A stretch of 35,418 nt of DNA from an uncultured Clostridium sp. (GTDB lineage Bacteria; Bacillota; Clostridia; Peptostreptococcales; Peptostreptococcaceae), in assembly GCA_945931665.1 (NCBI GenBank), contig CAMEPL010000021.1, forward strand, positions 1-35,418. Reading direction: 5' to 3'. The notes under the pieces were generated by a model. The model was not told the origin of the DNA. It saw only the letters and a list, made by a program, of their open reading frames with translations, and searched no databases. Shown here in pieces: positions 15,816 to 24,688 of the stretch. A program made the position numbers and the translations under genes. Positions within the stretch are counted from its first letter, which is position 1. Each line of letters starts with the position of its first letter.

Positions 15816-16400
15816 ATGGAAATAATATTAGCATCAGCTTCACCAAGGAGAAAAGAGATTTTGCAAAACACTAAGCTTAAATTTGACATAGAAAAAAGCG
15901 ATATTGAAGAAGTTGTTTTGGAAAACGAATCTCCAGAAGATATGGTAGTTAGACTTGCATATGAAAAAGCATTTGATGTAGCAAAAAGAAATACAGATAG
16001 ATTAGTTATAGGAGCAGATACAATTGTAGCTTTAGATGACGAAGTTTTAGGTAAGCCAAAAGATCAAAAAGAGGCATATCAAATGATAAAAAGATTATCT
16101 AATAAGACACATAAAGTTATAACAGGAATCAGTTTAATTAACTTAAAAGAAAACAAAATTATAAAAGATTATGTAGTTAGTTTAGTTACATTTAAAGATT
16201 TAAGTGAGGACTCTATTAAAGATTATATAAATACGAATGAATCTTTAGACAAAGCAGGTGCATATGGAATACAGGGATATGGAGCTTTATTAGTTAAAAA
16301 TATACAAGGTGATTATTTTAATATAGTTGGACTCCCTATTTCAAGACTTAGCGATTTACTAAAGAATCACTTTGATATAAATCTATTTTATGGAGGATGA
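15816..16400 (+). CDS. maf: Maf family nucleotide pyrophosphatase
   Basis: House-cleaning pyrophosphatase that hydrolyses dTTP/UTP or modified nucleotides to monophosphates; Maf was first noted as a septum-formation inhibitor. The 194 residues match the family: SASPRRKEIL (7-16), GADTIV with catalytic Asp68 (66-71), GKPKD (79-83) and AGAYGIQGYGA near the C-terminus. RBS AGAAGGTG lies 6 bases before the ATG. It overlaps radC by 4 bases (ATGA) and leads the shape/division cluster, a common arrangement in Firmicutes. Confidence 0.95.
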   Translation: MEIILASASPRRKEILQNTKLKFDIEKSDIEEVVLENESPEDMVVRLAYEKAFDVAKRNTDRLVIGADTIVALDDEVLGKPKDQKEAYQMIKRLSNKTHKVITGISLINLKENKIIKDYVVSLVTFKDLSEDSIKDYINTNESLDKAGAYGIQGYGALLVKNIQGDYFNIVGLPISRLSDLLKNHFDINLFYGG

Positions 16401-17104
16401 TTCATCTGCAAGAAACTTTAAACAAAGGTCTAAATATAAAAAATATGTTAATTGAAGAAAGACCAAGAGAAAAGATGCTGACAAAAGGTGTAAAATCATT
16501 ATCTGATGCAGAATTGTTAGCTATTATAATTAGAACTGGAAATAAGAAATACAATGCTATAGAGCTTTCTAACCAAATATTTAAGGAAAAATTAATAAAT
16601 ATTAGGGATTTATATGATATAAGTATAGAAGAGCTATGTAGCATAGATGGTATTGGACTTACAAAAGCTAGCCAAATAAAGGCAGCTATAGAATTAGGTG
16701 TAAGAGCATCCAGTTATAAGCCACCTAAATACAAAATAAATAAACCTTGGGATATATATAAATACTATATGGATTTACTTAGATATGAATCAAAGGAAAT
16801 ATTTAAAATAGTACTTTTAAATACAAAAAATGAAATAATAACAGATGTAGATATTTCAATTGGAACCTTAAATTCGTCTTTAGTCCACCCAAGAGAAGTT
16901 TTTAGAGCGGCTATAAGACGAAGTAGCAATAAGATTATACTTATACATAATCACCCATCAGGATGTCCTACACCATCTGCAGAAGACAAAGTAGTTACAA
17001 ATAGACTTGTCCAATGTGGAGAAATAATAGGCATTGAGGTAATAGACCATATAATTATAGGTGATGGATTGTATTTTAGTTTTAAAGAAAATATGTTGAT
17101 TTGA
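16397..17104 (+). CDS. radC: RadC family JAMM-domain protein
   Basis: The 235 residues have an N-terminal helix-hairpin-helix region (SLSDAELLAIIIRTGN, then the IDGIGLTKASQIKAA hairpin) and a C-terminal JAMM metalloprotease-like domain with HNHPSG at 184-189 and Asp197 as the third zinc ligand. The usual Asp after HPSG is Cys190 here; it is not a ligand. The name 'DNA repair protein' is historical and the molecular role is unsettled. The ATG at 16397 sits directly against GGAGG with no spacer, so initiation may be unusual or coupled to maf. The next in-frame ATG (16445) would remove part of the conserved IEERPREKML region's lead-in. Confidence 0.92.
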   Translation: MIHLQETLNKGLNIKNMLIEERPREKMLTKGVKSLSDAELLAIIIRTGNKKYNAIELSNQIFKEKLINIRDLYDISIEELCSIDGIGLTKASQIKAAIELGVRASSYKPPKYKINKPWDIYKYYMDLLRYESKEIFKIVLLNTKNEIITDVDISIGTLNSSLVHPREVFRAAIRRSSNKIILIHNHPSGCPTPSAEDKVVTNRLVQCGEIIGIEVIDHIIIGDGLYFSFKENMLI

Positions 17105-17135
17105 TATAGTGTAAGATTGAAGGGAGCGTTTAAAA

Positions 17136-18203
17136 ATGGCAAGTGAAAAAAAACAAAAAAAACAAAAAGGATCTTTATTCGGATTCGGAAAAATGACAAA
17201 AGATATGGGGATAGACTTAGGTACTGCTAACACTTTAGTATACATTAAAGGTCAAGGAATAGTACTTAGAGAACCATCAGTTGTAGCAATAAGAGATGAT
17301 AGCAAAGATGTTTTAGCAGTTGGTGAAGAAGCAAAAAGAATGATAGGTAGAACACCAGGAAACATAAAAGCAATAAGACCAATGAAAGATGGTGTTATAG
17401 CTGATTTTGATATAACTCAATCAATGTTAACTTACTTCATACAAAAATCTGCAGCTAAAAAAGGTGTAGTTAGTGCAAGAATAGCTATATGTGTACCATA
17501 TGGTGTTACTGAAGTAGAAAAGAAAGCAATAGAAGAAGCTGCACAACAAGCAGGAGCTAAAGAAGTATTCTTAATAGAAGAACCAATGGCAGCTGCAATA
17601 GGAGCAGGTCTTAGAGTAGAAGAGCCAGAAGGAAACATGGTAGTTGATATCGGTGGTGGTACTTCTGAAATAGCTGTAATATCACTTGGTGGTATAGATA
17701 CTGCTGAATCTATAAGAATAGGTGGTAATAAATTAGATGAAGCTATAGTTAACTACGTTAAAAAAGAATACAACCTATTAATAGGTGAAAGAACTGCTGA
17801 AGACGTTAAAATAAATATAGGTTCAGCTTATAAAGATGGAGAAGAAGTAACTTCTCAAATAAGCGGTAGAGATTTAGTTACAGGACTTCCTAAGAAAATA
17901 GACATATCTTCTTCAGAAATAAGAGATGCATTAAAAGATCCTATTAATACAATAGTTAATGGAATAAAAATAACTCTAGAAAAAACAAAACCAGAGCTTG
18001 CTGCTGACCTTATGGAAAACGGAATAATGTTAACAGGAGGAGGAGCTTTATTAAAAGGTCTTGATTTATTAGTAAAAGAAGAAACTGGTATGCCAGTATT
18101 TATAGCTGAATATCCACTTGATTGTGTTGCTATAGGAACTGGAAAATCAGTAGAAGATCAAGAAATATTTGAGAAAGTTCTAGTAGCAAACAAAAGAAGA
18201 TAG
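17136..18203 (+). CDS. mreB: Rod shape-determining protein MreB (actin homologue)
   Basis: Cytoplasmic actin-like protein that forms membrane-bound filaments and guides the elongation wall-synthesis complex. The 355 residues contain the ATPase motifs [12 protein letters not shown] near the start, [38 protein letters not shown] and [11 protein letters not shown]. The N-terminus carries about 20 extra residues rich in Lys/Gln before the usual KDMGIDLGT start. The ATG at 17136 has an AAGGGAG site 11 bases upstream, whereas the internal ATG at 17193 has none. It is followed at once by mreC. Confidence 0.97.
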   Translation: MASEKKQKKQKGSLFGFGKMTKDMGIDLGTANTLVYIKGQGIVLREPSVVAIRDDSKDVLAVGEEAKRMIGRTPGNIKAIRPMKDGVIADFDITQSMLTYFIQKSAAKKGVVSARIAICVPYGVTEVEKKAIEEAAQQAGAKEVFLIEEPMAAAIGAGLRVEEPEGNMVVDIGGGTSEIAVISLGGIDTAESIRIGGNKLDEAIVNYVKKEYNLLIGERTAEDVKINIGSAYKDGEEVTSQISGRDLVTGLPKKIDISSSEIRDALKDPINTIVNGIKITLEKTKPELAADLMENGIMLTGGGALLKGLDLLVKEETGMPVFIAEYPLDCVAIGTGKSVEDQEIFEKVLVANKRR

Positions 18204-18212
18204 AAGCTGGTG

Positions 18213-19097
18213 ATGAGTTTGAGAAGAGACAAAAATAAACGTAAAATAAATTTTAAAGTGATAGCAACTGGTGTAGTTGCTATCACTTTAATTGGAATTG
18301 TGGGCATATCGATTGGATCAAATTCGGGAAATAGTCCCTTTAACTCAAATATAATATTAAATGTATCATCTACATTAGAAAGTGGCGTAAGTAAAGGCGT
18401 ACAATTTTTTACTGGCGGATTTTCTGATATATTAAACTTTAAATCTAATGCTAAAAAAGTAACAAAATTAGAAGAAGAAAACGCAGAACTACAAAAACAG
18501 ATAACAGAATTAAAAGGTGAACTAGAAGATGTTAACTCATTAGAACAACTAAAAAAAGCACTTAAATTCGTAGATGAAAAATATGTTGCAAACCAGATAT
18601 CAGCAAAAGTTGTAAGTAAAAATGATGGACTTTGGTATACATCTATTGTAGTAAGTGCAGGAAGTGAAGATGGAGTTAAAGAAAATAGTTTAGTCATGAA
18701 TGGGCATGGATTAGTCGGAATAGTGACTGAAGTATCTTCACACTACTCAAAAGTAATTACTTTATTAGACACAACTTCATCAGTTAGTTTTAAATTATCG
18801 AGAGATTCTAATTGCAAAGGAATTATTACAACTGGAACAGGCATAAAAAACGAAGAAGTAAATAGAAATAAAGGTCTTTTACAAGGTTATATGCTTGATT
18901 CAGATTATGATGTACTTCCAGGAGACAGTGTAGTTACATCTGGGCTTGGTTTATACCCAAAAGATATTGTTATAGGAGAAGTTACTAAGGTTACAGAAGA
19001 TAAGAGTAAATCTTTAAAATATGTAGTAGTTAAACCTAACGTAAACTTCAAAAGTATCGACAATGTAGTAATAGTAGAACCAAGAAATATGAATTAG
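18213..19097 (+). CDS. mreC: Rod shape-determining protein MreC
   Basis: Bitopic membrane protein of the elongasome that links MreB and MreD to PBP2. The 294 residues have a basic N-terminus (LRRDKNKRK), a membrane helix at about 15-34, a coiled coil at about 85-120 (LEEENAELQKQITELKGEL) and an extracellular beta-rich MreC domain containing DGLWYTSIVVSAG, NGHGLVGIVTEV and LPGDSVVTSGLGLYP. The start is ATG 18213; a GTG directly before it (18210) is in frame. The RBS is weak (GAAGCTGG). The codons for the membrane helix contain a long inverted repeat, described separately. Confidence 0.95.
   Translation: MSLRRDKNKRKINFKVIATGVVAITLIGIVGISIGSNSGNSPFNSNIILNVSSTLESGVSKGVQFFTGGFSDILNFKSNAKKVTKLEEENAELQKQITELKGELEDVNSLEQLKKALKFVDEKYVANQISAKVVSKNDGLWYTSIVVSAGSEDGVKENSLVMNGHGLVGIVTEVSSHYSKVITLLDTTSSVSFKLSRDSNCKGIITTGTGIKNEEVNRNKGLLQGYMLDSDYDVLPGDSVVTSGLGLYPKDIVIGEVTKVTEDKSKSLKYVVVKPNVNFKSIDNVVIVEPRNMN
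18253..18291 (+). repeat. 16-bp perfect inverted repeat inside the mreC membrane-helix codons
   Basis: The left arm 18253-18268 (TTAAAGTGATAGCAAC) and right arm 18276-18291 (GTTGCTATCACTTTAA) are exact reverse complements around a 7-base loop. In RNA this forms a strong hairpin 40-78 bases into mreC. No strong T run follows (only TTTAA overlapping the arm), so it is not a standard terminator. Confidence 0.9.
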
Positions 19098-19110
19098 AGA
19101 GGTAACTATT

Positions 19111-19593
19111 ATGAAAAAAGTATTACTTTGTATATTGGGTTTTTTTATAATAATACTTCAAAATAGTATTATTAATTATTTATCTGTTTTTGGAATGACT
19201 ATAAATATAGTTTTAATATATTTGGTTATAATTTCACTTTATTTAGATGAACTAGAAAGTGCAATTATAGGAGCTATTTTAGGACTTATACTAGATTCTA
19301 GTGTAGGCGGTATTTTTGGAGCAAATGCATTAATATTTTTTGCAATAGCATATATGGTAAGTTATATAAAAGACAAAGTATATAAAGAAAGCCCTATAAT
19401 GATATTTACTATTATTTTAGGAACAACATTTATATATTGCGGAATTAGTTTTTTACTTGCGAGAGTACTGTATAATGTGTGTACATTTACATCAATTATA
19501 AAAATATTAATAGTTCCAATTTTAAATAGTTTAGTTGGAATATTAGTATACAAAATATTTAAAAAACCAATATTAAGACTAGAAGAAGAATAG
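19111..19593 (+). CDS. mreD: Rod shape-determining protein MreD
   Basis: Small integral membrane partner of MreC, with about five to six hydrophobic helices in 160 residues and few charges. Family features include the N-terminal helix then INIVLIYLVIISLYLDE, GAILGLILDSSVGG in the middle and a basic C-terminal end. AGAGGTAACT precedes the ATG by about 6 bases. It lies 13 bases after mreC and 10 bases before the PBP2 gene, the standard mreBCD-mrdA order. Confidence 0.92.
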   Translation: MKKVLLCILGFFIIILQNSIINYLSVFGMTINIVLIYLVIISLYLDELESAIIGAILGLILDSSVGGIFGANALIFFAIAYMVSYIKDKVYKESPIMIFTIILGTTFIYCGISFLLARVLYNVCTFTSIIKILIVPILNSLVGILVYKIFKKPILRLEEE

Positions 19594-19603
19594 TGGTGAT
19601 TTA

Positions 19604-22600
19604 ATGGAAGAAAATAAAATTATTGAGAGATTTAAAGCTATAAAAATCTTCTTGTTATGCGCCTTTGGAGTAATCATATTAAAAATGTTATACATGAATA
19701 CAGTACAACATGAATACTATACAAATCTTGCAGATAATAAAACTTATAAACAAGTTACAATAAAAGCTGCAAGAGGAGAGATTAGAGATAGATACGGAAG
19801 GCTTTTAGCAGGAAATACAAATTCCTTTGTAGTTGAGGTATCAAGTGACCAATTAACTGCTAAAGGAAATGATCCTAACGCTGTTGCTTTAAAAATAATA
19901 AATAAATTAATAGAAAACGGCGAAGATTATGAAGATGATTTCCCTATTACAATAAGTAAAAATGGAAACTTTTCTTATACATATGATAAAAATGTAAGAG
20001 AATATAAAGAAAAGAATAATATTCCATCAAACCTTAATGCAAAAGAAACATTCTACTATCTAGTAGATAGTCTTATTGAAGATGGAACATTAAAAAAATC
20101 AGATAGGGATTTAGAACCAGCTGAACTTCAAAAAAAGCTTAATAATAATGGATATTATCCTCCTATATTAGTTAAGAGTTTTGAGTTTACAGATATTAAA
20201 AATAAAAACGACTGGCTAAAGAGTTTTGTCAAAAAACTAGATGATGGAACAAAGCTAGAAGTCAAAAGTACAGATAGTGCAAAGGTTGCATTCCAAAAAA
20301 TAAGACAATACTATGGAATTGATGAGAGTTTAAGTGATCAAGATGCAAGAAAAATACTTGTTGTAAGAAATCTTATAAAATCTCAAGGGTATAGAACGTA
20401 TTACCCAATTACATTAGCATCAAATGTATCAGAAGAGACAGTAGCTTTTGTAGAGGAAAATACAACTAATATGCCAGGAATTTCAATATCTAACGAACCT
20501 ATTAGACATTATCCAAATGGAGCATTAGCATCACATGTACTTGGATATTTAGGTAAAATACCATCTACACAATTAGATGATTATTTAAATAATAAAGAAA
20601 AATCATATAAATCAGATGATATTGTAGGTCTTACAGGAATTGAGGCAACTCAAGAAGACCACCTAAAAGGTATCGACGGATATAAAAAAGTTAAAGTAAA
20701 TGCAACTGGTAAGATAACAGATGAATTAGAAGTTAAAGAGCCTGTATCAGGAGATACGGTATACTTAACACTAGATATGGATTTACAAAAAGTTGCTGAA
20801 GAAGGTTTAGAAAAAACGATACAAGTTGCAAATAACGGTGGAGTTTATAAAAGTGAATATGGAGATGTAGCTACAAGTGGTGGAGCTAAAAATGCTAAAA
20901 CAGGAGCTATCATCGCTGTAGATGTAAAAACAGGTGAAGTATTAGCATCTGCTAGTTATCCTGATTACGACCCGAATTTATTCGTAACAGGTATATCATC
21001 AAAAGATTATGAAAAGCTACAACCTGAAAATCCAAACGATACACTAGCGGCGAGTCCACTTCTAAATTTAGTAGCACAAGGTGTATTCCAGCCAGGTTCA
21101 ACATTCAAAATGATAACTGGTATGGCTGCATTAGAAAATGGATTGGATCCAAATTATACTATAAATGATCCAGGTGTTATAAAATTAAATGGACAGACTT
21201 TCGCAGATGCCGTTTGGAATAAATCAAAGAGTAACCATGGGGCAGTAAATTTATATAAAGCATTACAAGAATCTTGTAACGTATACTTTGGTGTAGTAGG
21301 TACAGGTACAAACTGGGTAGGTGGAAAAGACCCAGGTGCAGATGTGAATTCTGAAAAAATACTTCAATATGCTAAATTATTTGGTTTAGATGAACATACA
21401 GGGCTTGAAGATGAAATAACAGAAGTTGTAGGAAGAGTACCTAGTGAAGAAGATAAAGTGAATTCAACTAAAATCTCACTTAGATCTTATTTAAATCTAA
21501 ATATAATCGATAGTTTTACTGATATCGATGAAAATGACGATGAAGAAATGGATAAAAGAATAGATGAGATTGTAAGTTGGATAGATGAAGACCCTACTCC
21601 AGGTAGGGGTGAAGTTATGTCTAGATTAGCTAAATTAAATGTAAAAGAAGATAGAATAGAAGACTTAACTGACTCTATACTATTTACATACTTAAAATTT
21701 GCTAGATGGACATTATCAGACAACTTAAACTTAGCTATAGGACAAGGTGAAAATGCATATACACCATCTCAAGTAGTAAGATATGTAATGGCTATTGCAA
21801 ATGGAGGATACTTAACAGATTTAACTTTAACTAAAAAAATTGTAAATAGTGATTATGAAATAACTTACGAAAATGAAGTAGTATCTAAAAAAATTAACTT
21901 TAAAGATAGTGATAATTTAAAAGAATTAATAAAAGGTATGAAACTAGTTACAACTCAAGGTACTTCTGCAAAATACTTTATTAACTTCCCTGTTGAAGTT
22001 GCAGCAAAGAGTGGTACGGCTGAGAGAAACGATAAAATACCAACATCTGACGAGTATAAATATTTAATGGACCATTTATCTAATTATGGTGTAGAGAAAA
22101 AAGAAGTTTTAAAAGTTTATAAGCAATTAAGAAAAGATAGAGAAGCTGAATTAACTAAAAATAAAATAAAAGAAATTAAAGAACAATTAAAAGATAAAGA
22201 TTTAGATGAAGAAACAAGAGCAGAGTTAGAAAAAGAATTAAAAGATGGAGTTAGTGAAAAATTAGCTAATACAGATAAAATAAATGCAGCTTATTTAAGA
22301 CGAGCTATAAAGAAAGTTAATCCTTCTATTACAGACGATGATATAGATAGATATAAAGAAACTTATGGTGACTTCGCTTGGGCAGTAGCATTTGCGCCAG
22401 CGGACAACCCAGAAATAGCTGTAGCAGTAGTAATTCCTCAAGGAACTACAAGTACTTATGCTTTCTTACCAATAAAAGACGTAATAGGGTATTACTTACT
22501 TGGCTCATCTAGTGACCAAACAAGTAGTTCAAGTGATAAAAATAACTCAGATAAAAAAGATTCAGATAAAGAGTCAAATGATGATTCTAAATCTGACGAT

Positions 22601-22684
22601 AAAGACTCTAGCGCTGATGACAACAGCAGTAACAGTACAGGTAGTGACAACGAACTAAATTTTAATGTTCAAATAAAAAAATAA
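19604..22684 (+). CDS. mrdA: Class B penicillin-binding protein 2 (elongasome transpeptidase), unusually long
   Basis: Peptidoglycan transpeptidase of cell elongation, partner of RodA. An N-terminal membrane helix lies at about 14-31, then the PBP dimerisation region (ARGEIRDRYGRLLAGN). The transpeptidase motifs are S499-TFK, S557-CN and K802-SGT, so it should be active. The 1026 residues far exceed the usual 600-700. There is extra sequence between SCN and KSGT (acidic, around 610-690), a charged Lys/Glu-rich insertion of about 110 residues right after KSGTAE (about 812-920), and a Ser/Asp/Lys-rich extracellular tail (about 968-1026). The GTGATTTA site upstream is modest. The frame is open throughout. 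Confidence 0.95.
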   Translation: MEENKIIERFKAIKIFLLCAFGVIILKMLYMNTVQHEYYTNLADNKTYKQVTIKAARGEIRDRYGRLLAGNTNSFVVEVSSDQLTAKGNDPNAVALKIINKLIENGEDYEDDFPITISKNGNFSYTYDKNVREYKEKNNIPSNLNAKETFYYLVDSLIEDGTLKKSDRDLEPAELQKKLNNNGYYPPILVKSFEFTDIKNKNDWLKSFVKKLDDGTKLEVKSTDSAKVAFQKIRQYYGIDESLSDQDARKILVVRNLIKSQGYRTYYPITLASNVSEETVAFVEENTTNMPGISISNEPIRHYPNGALASHVLGYLGKIPSTQLDDYLNNKEKSYKSDDIVGLTGIEATQEDHLKGIDGYKKVKVNATGKITDELEVKEPVSGDTVYLTLDMDLQKVAEEGLEKTIQVANNGGVYKSEYGDVATSGGAKNAKTGAIIAVDVKTGEVLASASYPDYDPNLFVTGISSKDYEKLQPENPNDTLAASPLLNLVAQGVFQPGSTFKMITGMAALENGLDPNYTINDPGVIKLNGQTFADAVWNKSKSNHGAVNLYKALQESCNVYFGVVGTGTNWVGGKDPGADVNSEKILQYAKLFGLDEHTGLEDEITEVVGRVPSEEDKVNSTKISLRSYLNLNIIDSFTDIDENDDEEMDKRIDEIVSWIDEDPTPGRGEVMSRLAKLNVKEDRIEDLTDSILFTYLKFARWTLSDNLNLAIGQGENAYTPSQVVRYVMAIANGGYLTDLTLTKKIVNSDYEITYENEVVSKKINFKDSDNLKELIKGMKLVTTQGTSAKYFINFPVEVAAKSGTAERNDKIPTSDEYKYLMDHLSNYGVEKKEVLKVYKQLRKDREAELTKNKIKEIKEQLKDKDLDEETRAELEKELKDGVSEKLANTDKINAAYLRRAIKKVNPSITDDDIDRYKETYGDFAWAVAFAPADNPEIAVAVVIPQGTTSTYAFLPIKDVIGYYLLGSSSDQTSSSSDKNNSDKKDSDKESNDDSKSDDKDSSADDNSSNSTGSDNELNFNVQIKK

Positions 22685-22703
22685 AAAGGTGATTAATATA
22701 TTT

Positions 22704-22757
22704 ATGAAGAATATAGTAAATAAATTGATATCACTCTGGAGGTTGTTATGTCTTTAA
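22704..22757 (+). CDS. Possible 17-codon leader ORF overlapping minC
   Basis: ATG at 22704 begins MKNIVNKLISLWRLLCL, ending in TAA at 22755-22757 and overlapping the minC start by 10 bases in another frame. AAAGGTGA lies 12 bases upstream. The peptide would be a short basic amphipathic or membrane-seeking helix. The minC Shine-Dalgarno lies inside it, so its translation would run over the minC start. A 17-codon ORF can occur by chance; I rate it as possible only. Confidence 0.25.
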   Translation: MKNIVNKLISLWRLLCL

Positions 22758-23431
22758 AAGAAGTTTCAGCCAGTGAACTTGTTGAATTTAAAGGCAACAA
22801 AAAAGGTATAATTGTAAATATAAAAAGAGTAGCCCCTTTTGATGTTGTGAAAGATTCAATAATTAACAGGTTAGAAGAATATGTAGGATTTTTTAATGGA
22901 GCCAAAATCTGTGAAATTAATTGTGATTACTTAAGTGATATTCAAATAATAATGATAAAAGAAGAAATTACATCTAGATTTGATATAGAATTTACTGAAG
23001 ATGAAGAGAAAAAACAATTCGGATTATTTGACACTAAATATGTAGAAAGCTTAAGATCTGGAGAAATCGTAGTATATGACGGTGATATAGTTGTCATGAA
23101 GGATATGAATCCAGGTTCACAATTAACTTCTATAAGAGATATAGTTATTATGGGTAATATAAGTGCTGGAGCGAGAGCTATAGCAGCAGGAAATATAACA
23201 GTTATGGGTAAAGTTGAAGGATTTGTTCATGCAGGAGCCAATGGTAATGATAGAGCATATATAGTTGGGAACTGCTTATGCCCAAAAATTTTACAAATTG
23301 CCGATAATATAGCTGAGGCGCCTGATGATGATGAAAGTAATAAGGAAATTAAAGAAATCAGCCCGGAGATAGCCTTTGTAAGTGAAGGACGAATAGTAAT
23401 AGAGAGTTACTTACCTAAAAATGTAAAATAA
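22748..23431 (+). CDS. minC: Septum site-determining protein MinC
   Basis: Inhibitor of FtsZ ring assembly away from midcell, recruited to the membrane by MinD. The 227 residues have a less conserved N-terminal FtsZ-binding domain (1-100) and a C-terminal beta-helix domain with VVYDGDIVVMKDMNPGSQL, GNISAGARAIAAGNITVMGKVEG split over consecutive turns, and HAGANG, the MinD-binding face. GGAGG lies 5 bases before the ATG. It is first of minCDE, 63 bases after the PBP2 gene. Confidence 0.95.
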   Translation: MSLKEVSASELVEFKGNKKGIIVNIKRVAPFDVVKDSIINRLEEYVGFFNGAKICEINCDYLSDIQIIMIKEEITSRFDIEFTEDEEKKQFGLFDTKYVESLRSGEIVVYDGDIVVMKDMNPGSQLTSIRDIVIMGNISAGARAIAAGNITVMGKVEGFVHAGANGNDRAYIVGNCLCPKILQIADNIAEAPDDDESNKEIKEISPEIAFVSEGRIVIESYLPKNVK

Positions 23432-23458
23432 AAAAGGAAATCTATAGGGGGTAGGAAA

Positions 23459-24256
23459 ATGAGTGAAGTTATAGTTATAACATCAGGTAAAGGTGGAGTC
23501 GGAAAAACGACGACAGTTGCGAACTTAGGAACAGCATTAAGCTTTCAAAATAAAAAGACAGTAGTAGTAGATGCTGATATAGGACTTAGAAATTTAGACG
23601 TAGTTATGGGTCTTGAAAATAGAATAGTATACGATATAGTAGACGTTGTTGAAGGAACTTGTAAATTAAAACAAGCTTTAATAAAAGATAAAAGATTTGA
23701 AAACTTATATCTATTGCCAGCTGCTCAAACAAGAGATAAAAATGCATTAACTGAAGATCAAATGGCCGGTTTATGTGAAAGGCTTAGAGAATCTTTTGAT
23801 TATATAATAATTGACTGTCCTGCTGGGATAGAACAAGGATTTAAAAATGCGGTAGCCGGAGCAGATAGAGCTATAGTAGTAACTAATCCAGAAGTTTCAG
23901 CAGTAAGAGACGCAGATAGAATAATAGGCTTACTACAAGCAAATGAAATCAATAATATTCAACTTATAATAAATAGAATAAGACAAGACATGGTTAAACG
24001 TGGAGATATGATGGACAAACAAGATATAGTTGAAATATTATCTATAGATTTAATCGGTATGGTTCCTGATGATGAGAGTATAATTATCTCAACAAATAAA
24101 GGTGAACCTGCTATTTTAGATGAGAAATCATTAGCTGGGAAAGCTTATAGAAATATAGCAAGTAGAATCTTGGGACATGATGTTCCTATTATGGAACTTC
24201 AAACTCAAGATGGATTTTTTAGCAAACTTAAAAAGATGTTTGGAGCAGCCAAATAG
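23459..24256 (+). CDS. minD: Septum site-determining ATPase MinD
   Basis: Membrane-cycling ParA-type ATPase that carries MinC to the membrane. The 265 residues show the deviant Walker A GKGGVGKTT at 10-18, VVDADIGLRNLDVVMG, IIDCPAGIE (Walker B region) and a C-terminal amphipathic membrane-targeting helix (FFSKLKKMFGAA). The GGGGGTAGG site precedes the ATG. It lies between minC and minE, so the complete E. coli-type oscillator is encoded rather than MinCD alone with DivIVA/MinJ. Confidence 0.97.
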   Translation: MSEVIVITSGKGGVGKTTTVANLGTALSFQNKKTVVVDADIGLRNLDVVMGLENRIVYDIVDVVEGTCKLKQALIKDKRFENLYLLPAAQTRDKNALTEDQMAGLCERLRESFDYIIIDCPAGIEQGFKNAVAGADRAIVVTNPEVSAVRDADRIIGLLQANEINNIQLIINRIRQDMVKRGDMMDKQDIVEILSIDLIGMVPDDESIIISTNKGEPAILDEKSLAGKAYRNIASRILGHDVPIMELQTQDGFFSKLKKMFGAAK

Positions 24257-24269
24257 ATAGGAGGATATT

Positions 24270-24554
24270 ATGTTCGATTTTTTTAGGCCATTCAATAATA
24301 ATTCGCAGACAAGTAAGAATGTGGCAAAGGAAAGACTAAAATTAGTATTAGTACATGATAGAATAGATTGTTCTCCACAATTATTAGAAGCTATAAAAGA
24401 TGATATATTAAAGGTTATATCTAGTTATGCAGAAATAGATGAAGAAGGTTTAGAAATAAAAATGTCTAAGACGAGAAGCGAAACAGATGATAAACCAGTA
24501 TCAGCCTTAGTTGCAAATATACCACTTAAAAATATAAAAGAGAGAAAAATTTAA
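24270..24554 (+). CDS. minE: Cell division topological specificity factor MinE
   Basis: Activator of the MinD ATPase that drives MinCD release and pole-to-pole patterning. The 94 residues have the membrane-touching FDFFRPF start, the anti-MinCD segment with VAKERLKLVLVHDR (19-32) and the topological-specificity domain with LLEAIKDDILKVISSY. The length is near the family's usual 85-90. RBS ATAGGAGG lies 6 bases before the ATG. It is 13 bases downstream of minD. Confidence 0.95.
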   Translation: MFDFFRPFNNNSQTSKNVAKERLKLVLVHDRIDCSPQLLEAIKDDILKVISSYAEIDEEGLEIKMSKTRSETDDKPVSALVANIPLKNIKERKI

Positions 24555-24615
24555 ATTTATAATACGAGGGGGAAAACCTACCTTTTAAAAGAATTTAAAT
24601 AGAGATTTTCTTTAT

Positions 24616-24643
24616 GGGGATATACGCAAGTATATCCCTTTAA
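24616..24643 (+). terminator. Hairpin with GCAA tetraloop between minE and rodA
   Basis: GGGATATAC (24617-24625), GCAA, GTATATCCC (24630-24638), then TTTAAA. This is a stable 9-bp stem capped by a GNRA tetraloop. The short T run makes it a weak terminator, probably only partial before rodA 46 bases on. Confidence 0.5.
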
Positions 24644-24688
24644 ACATTAAATTTGTTTTTGAGAGTATATTAGAAAGATGGTGAGAAA

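Noticed and set aside
18158-18697. 179-codon open frame antisense to mreC
   Set aside because: A shadow of mreC; Ser/Phe/Leu-rich with no recognisable domain.
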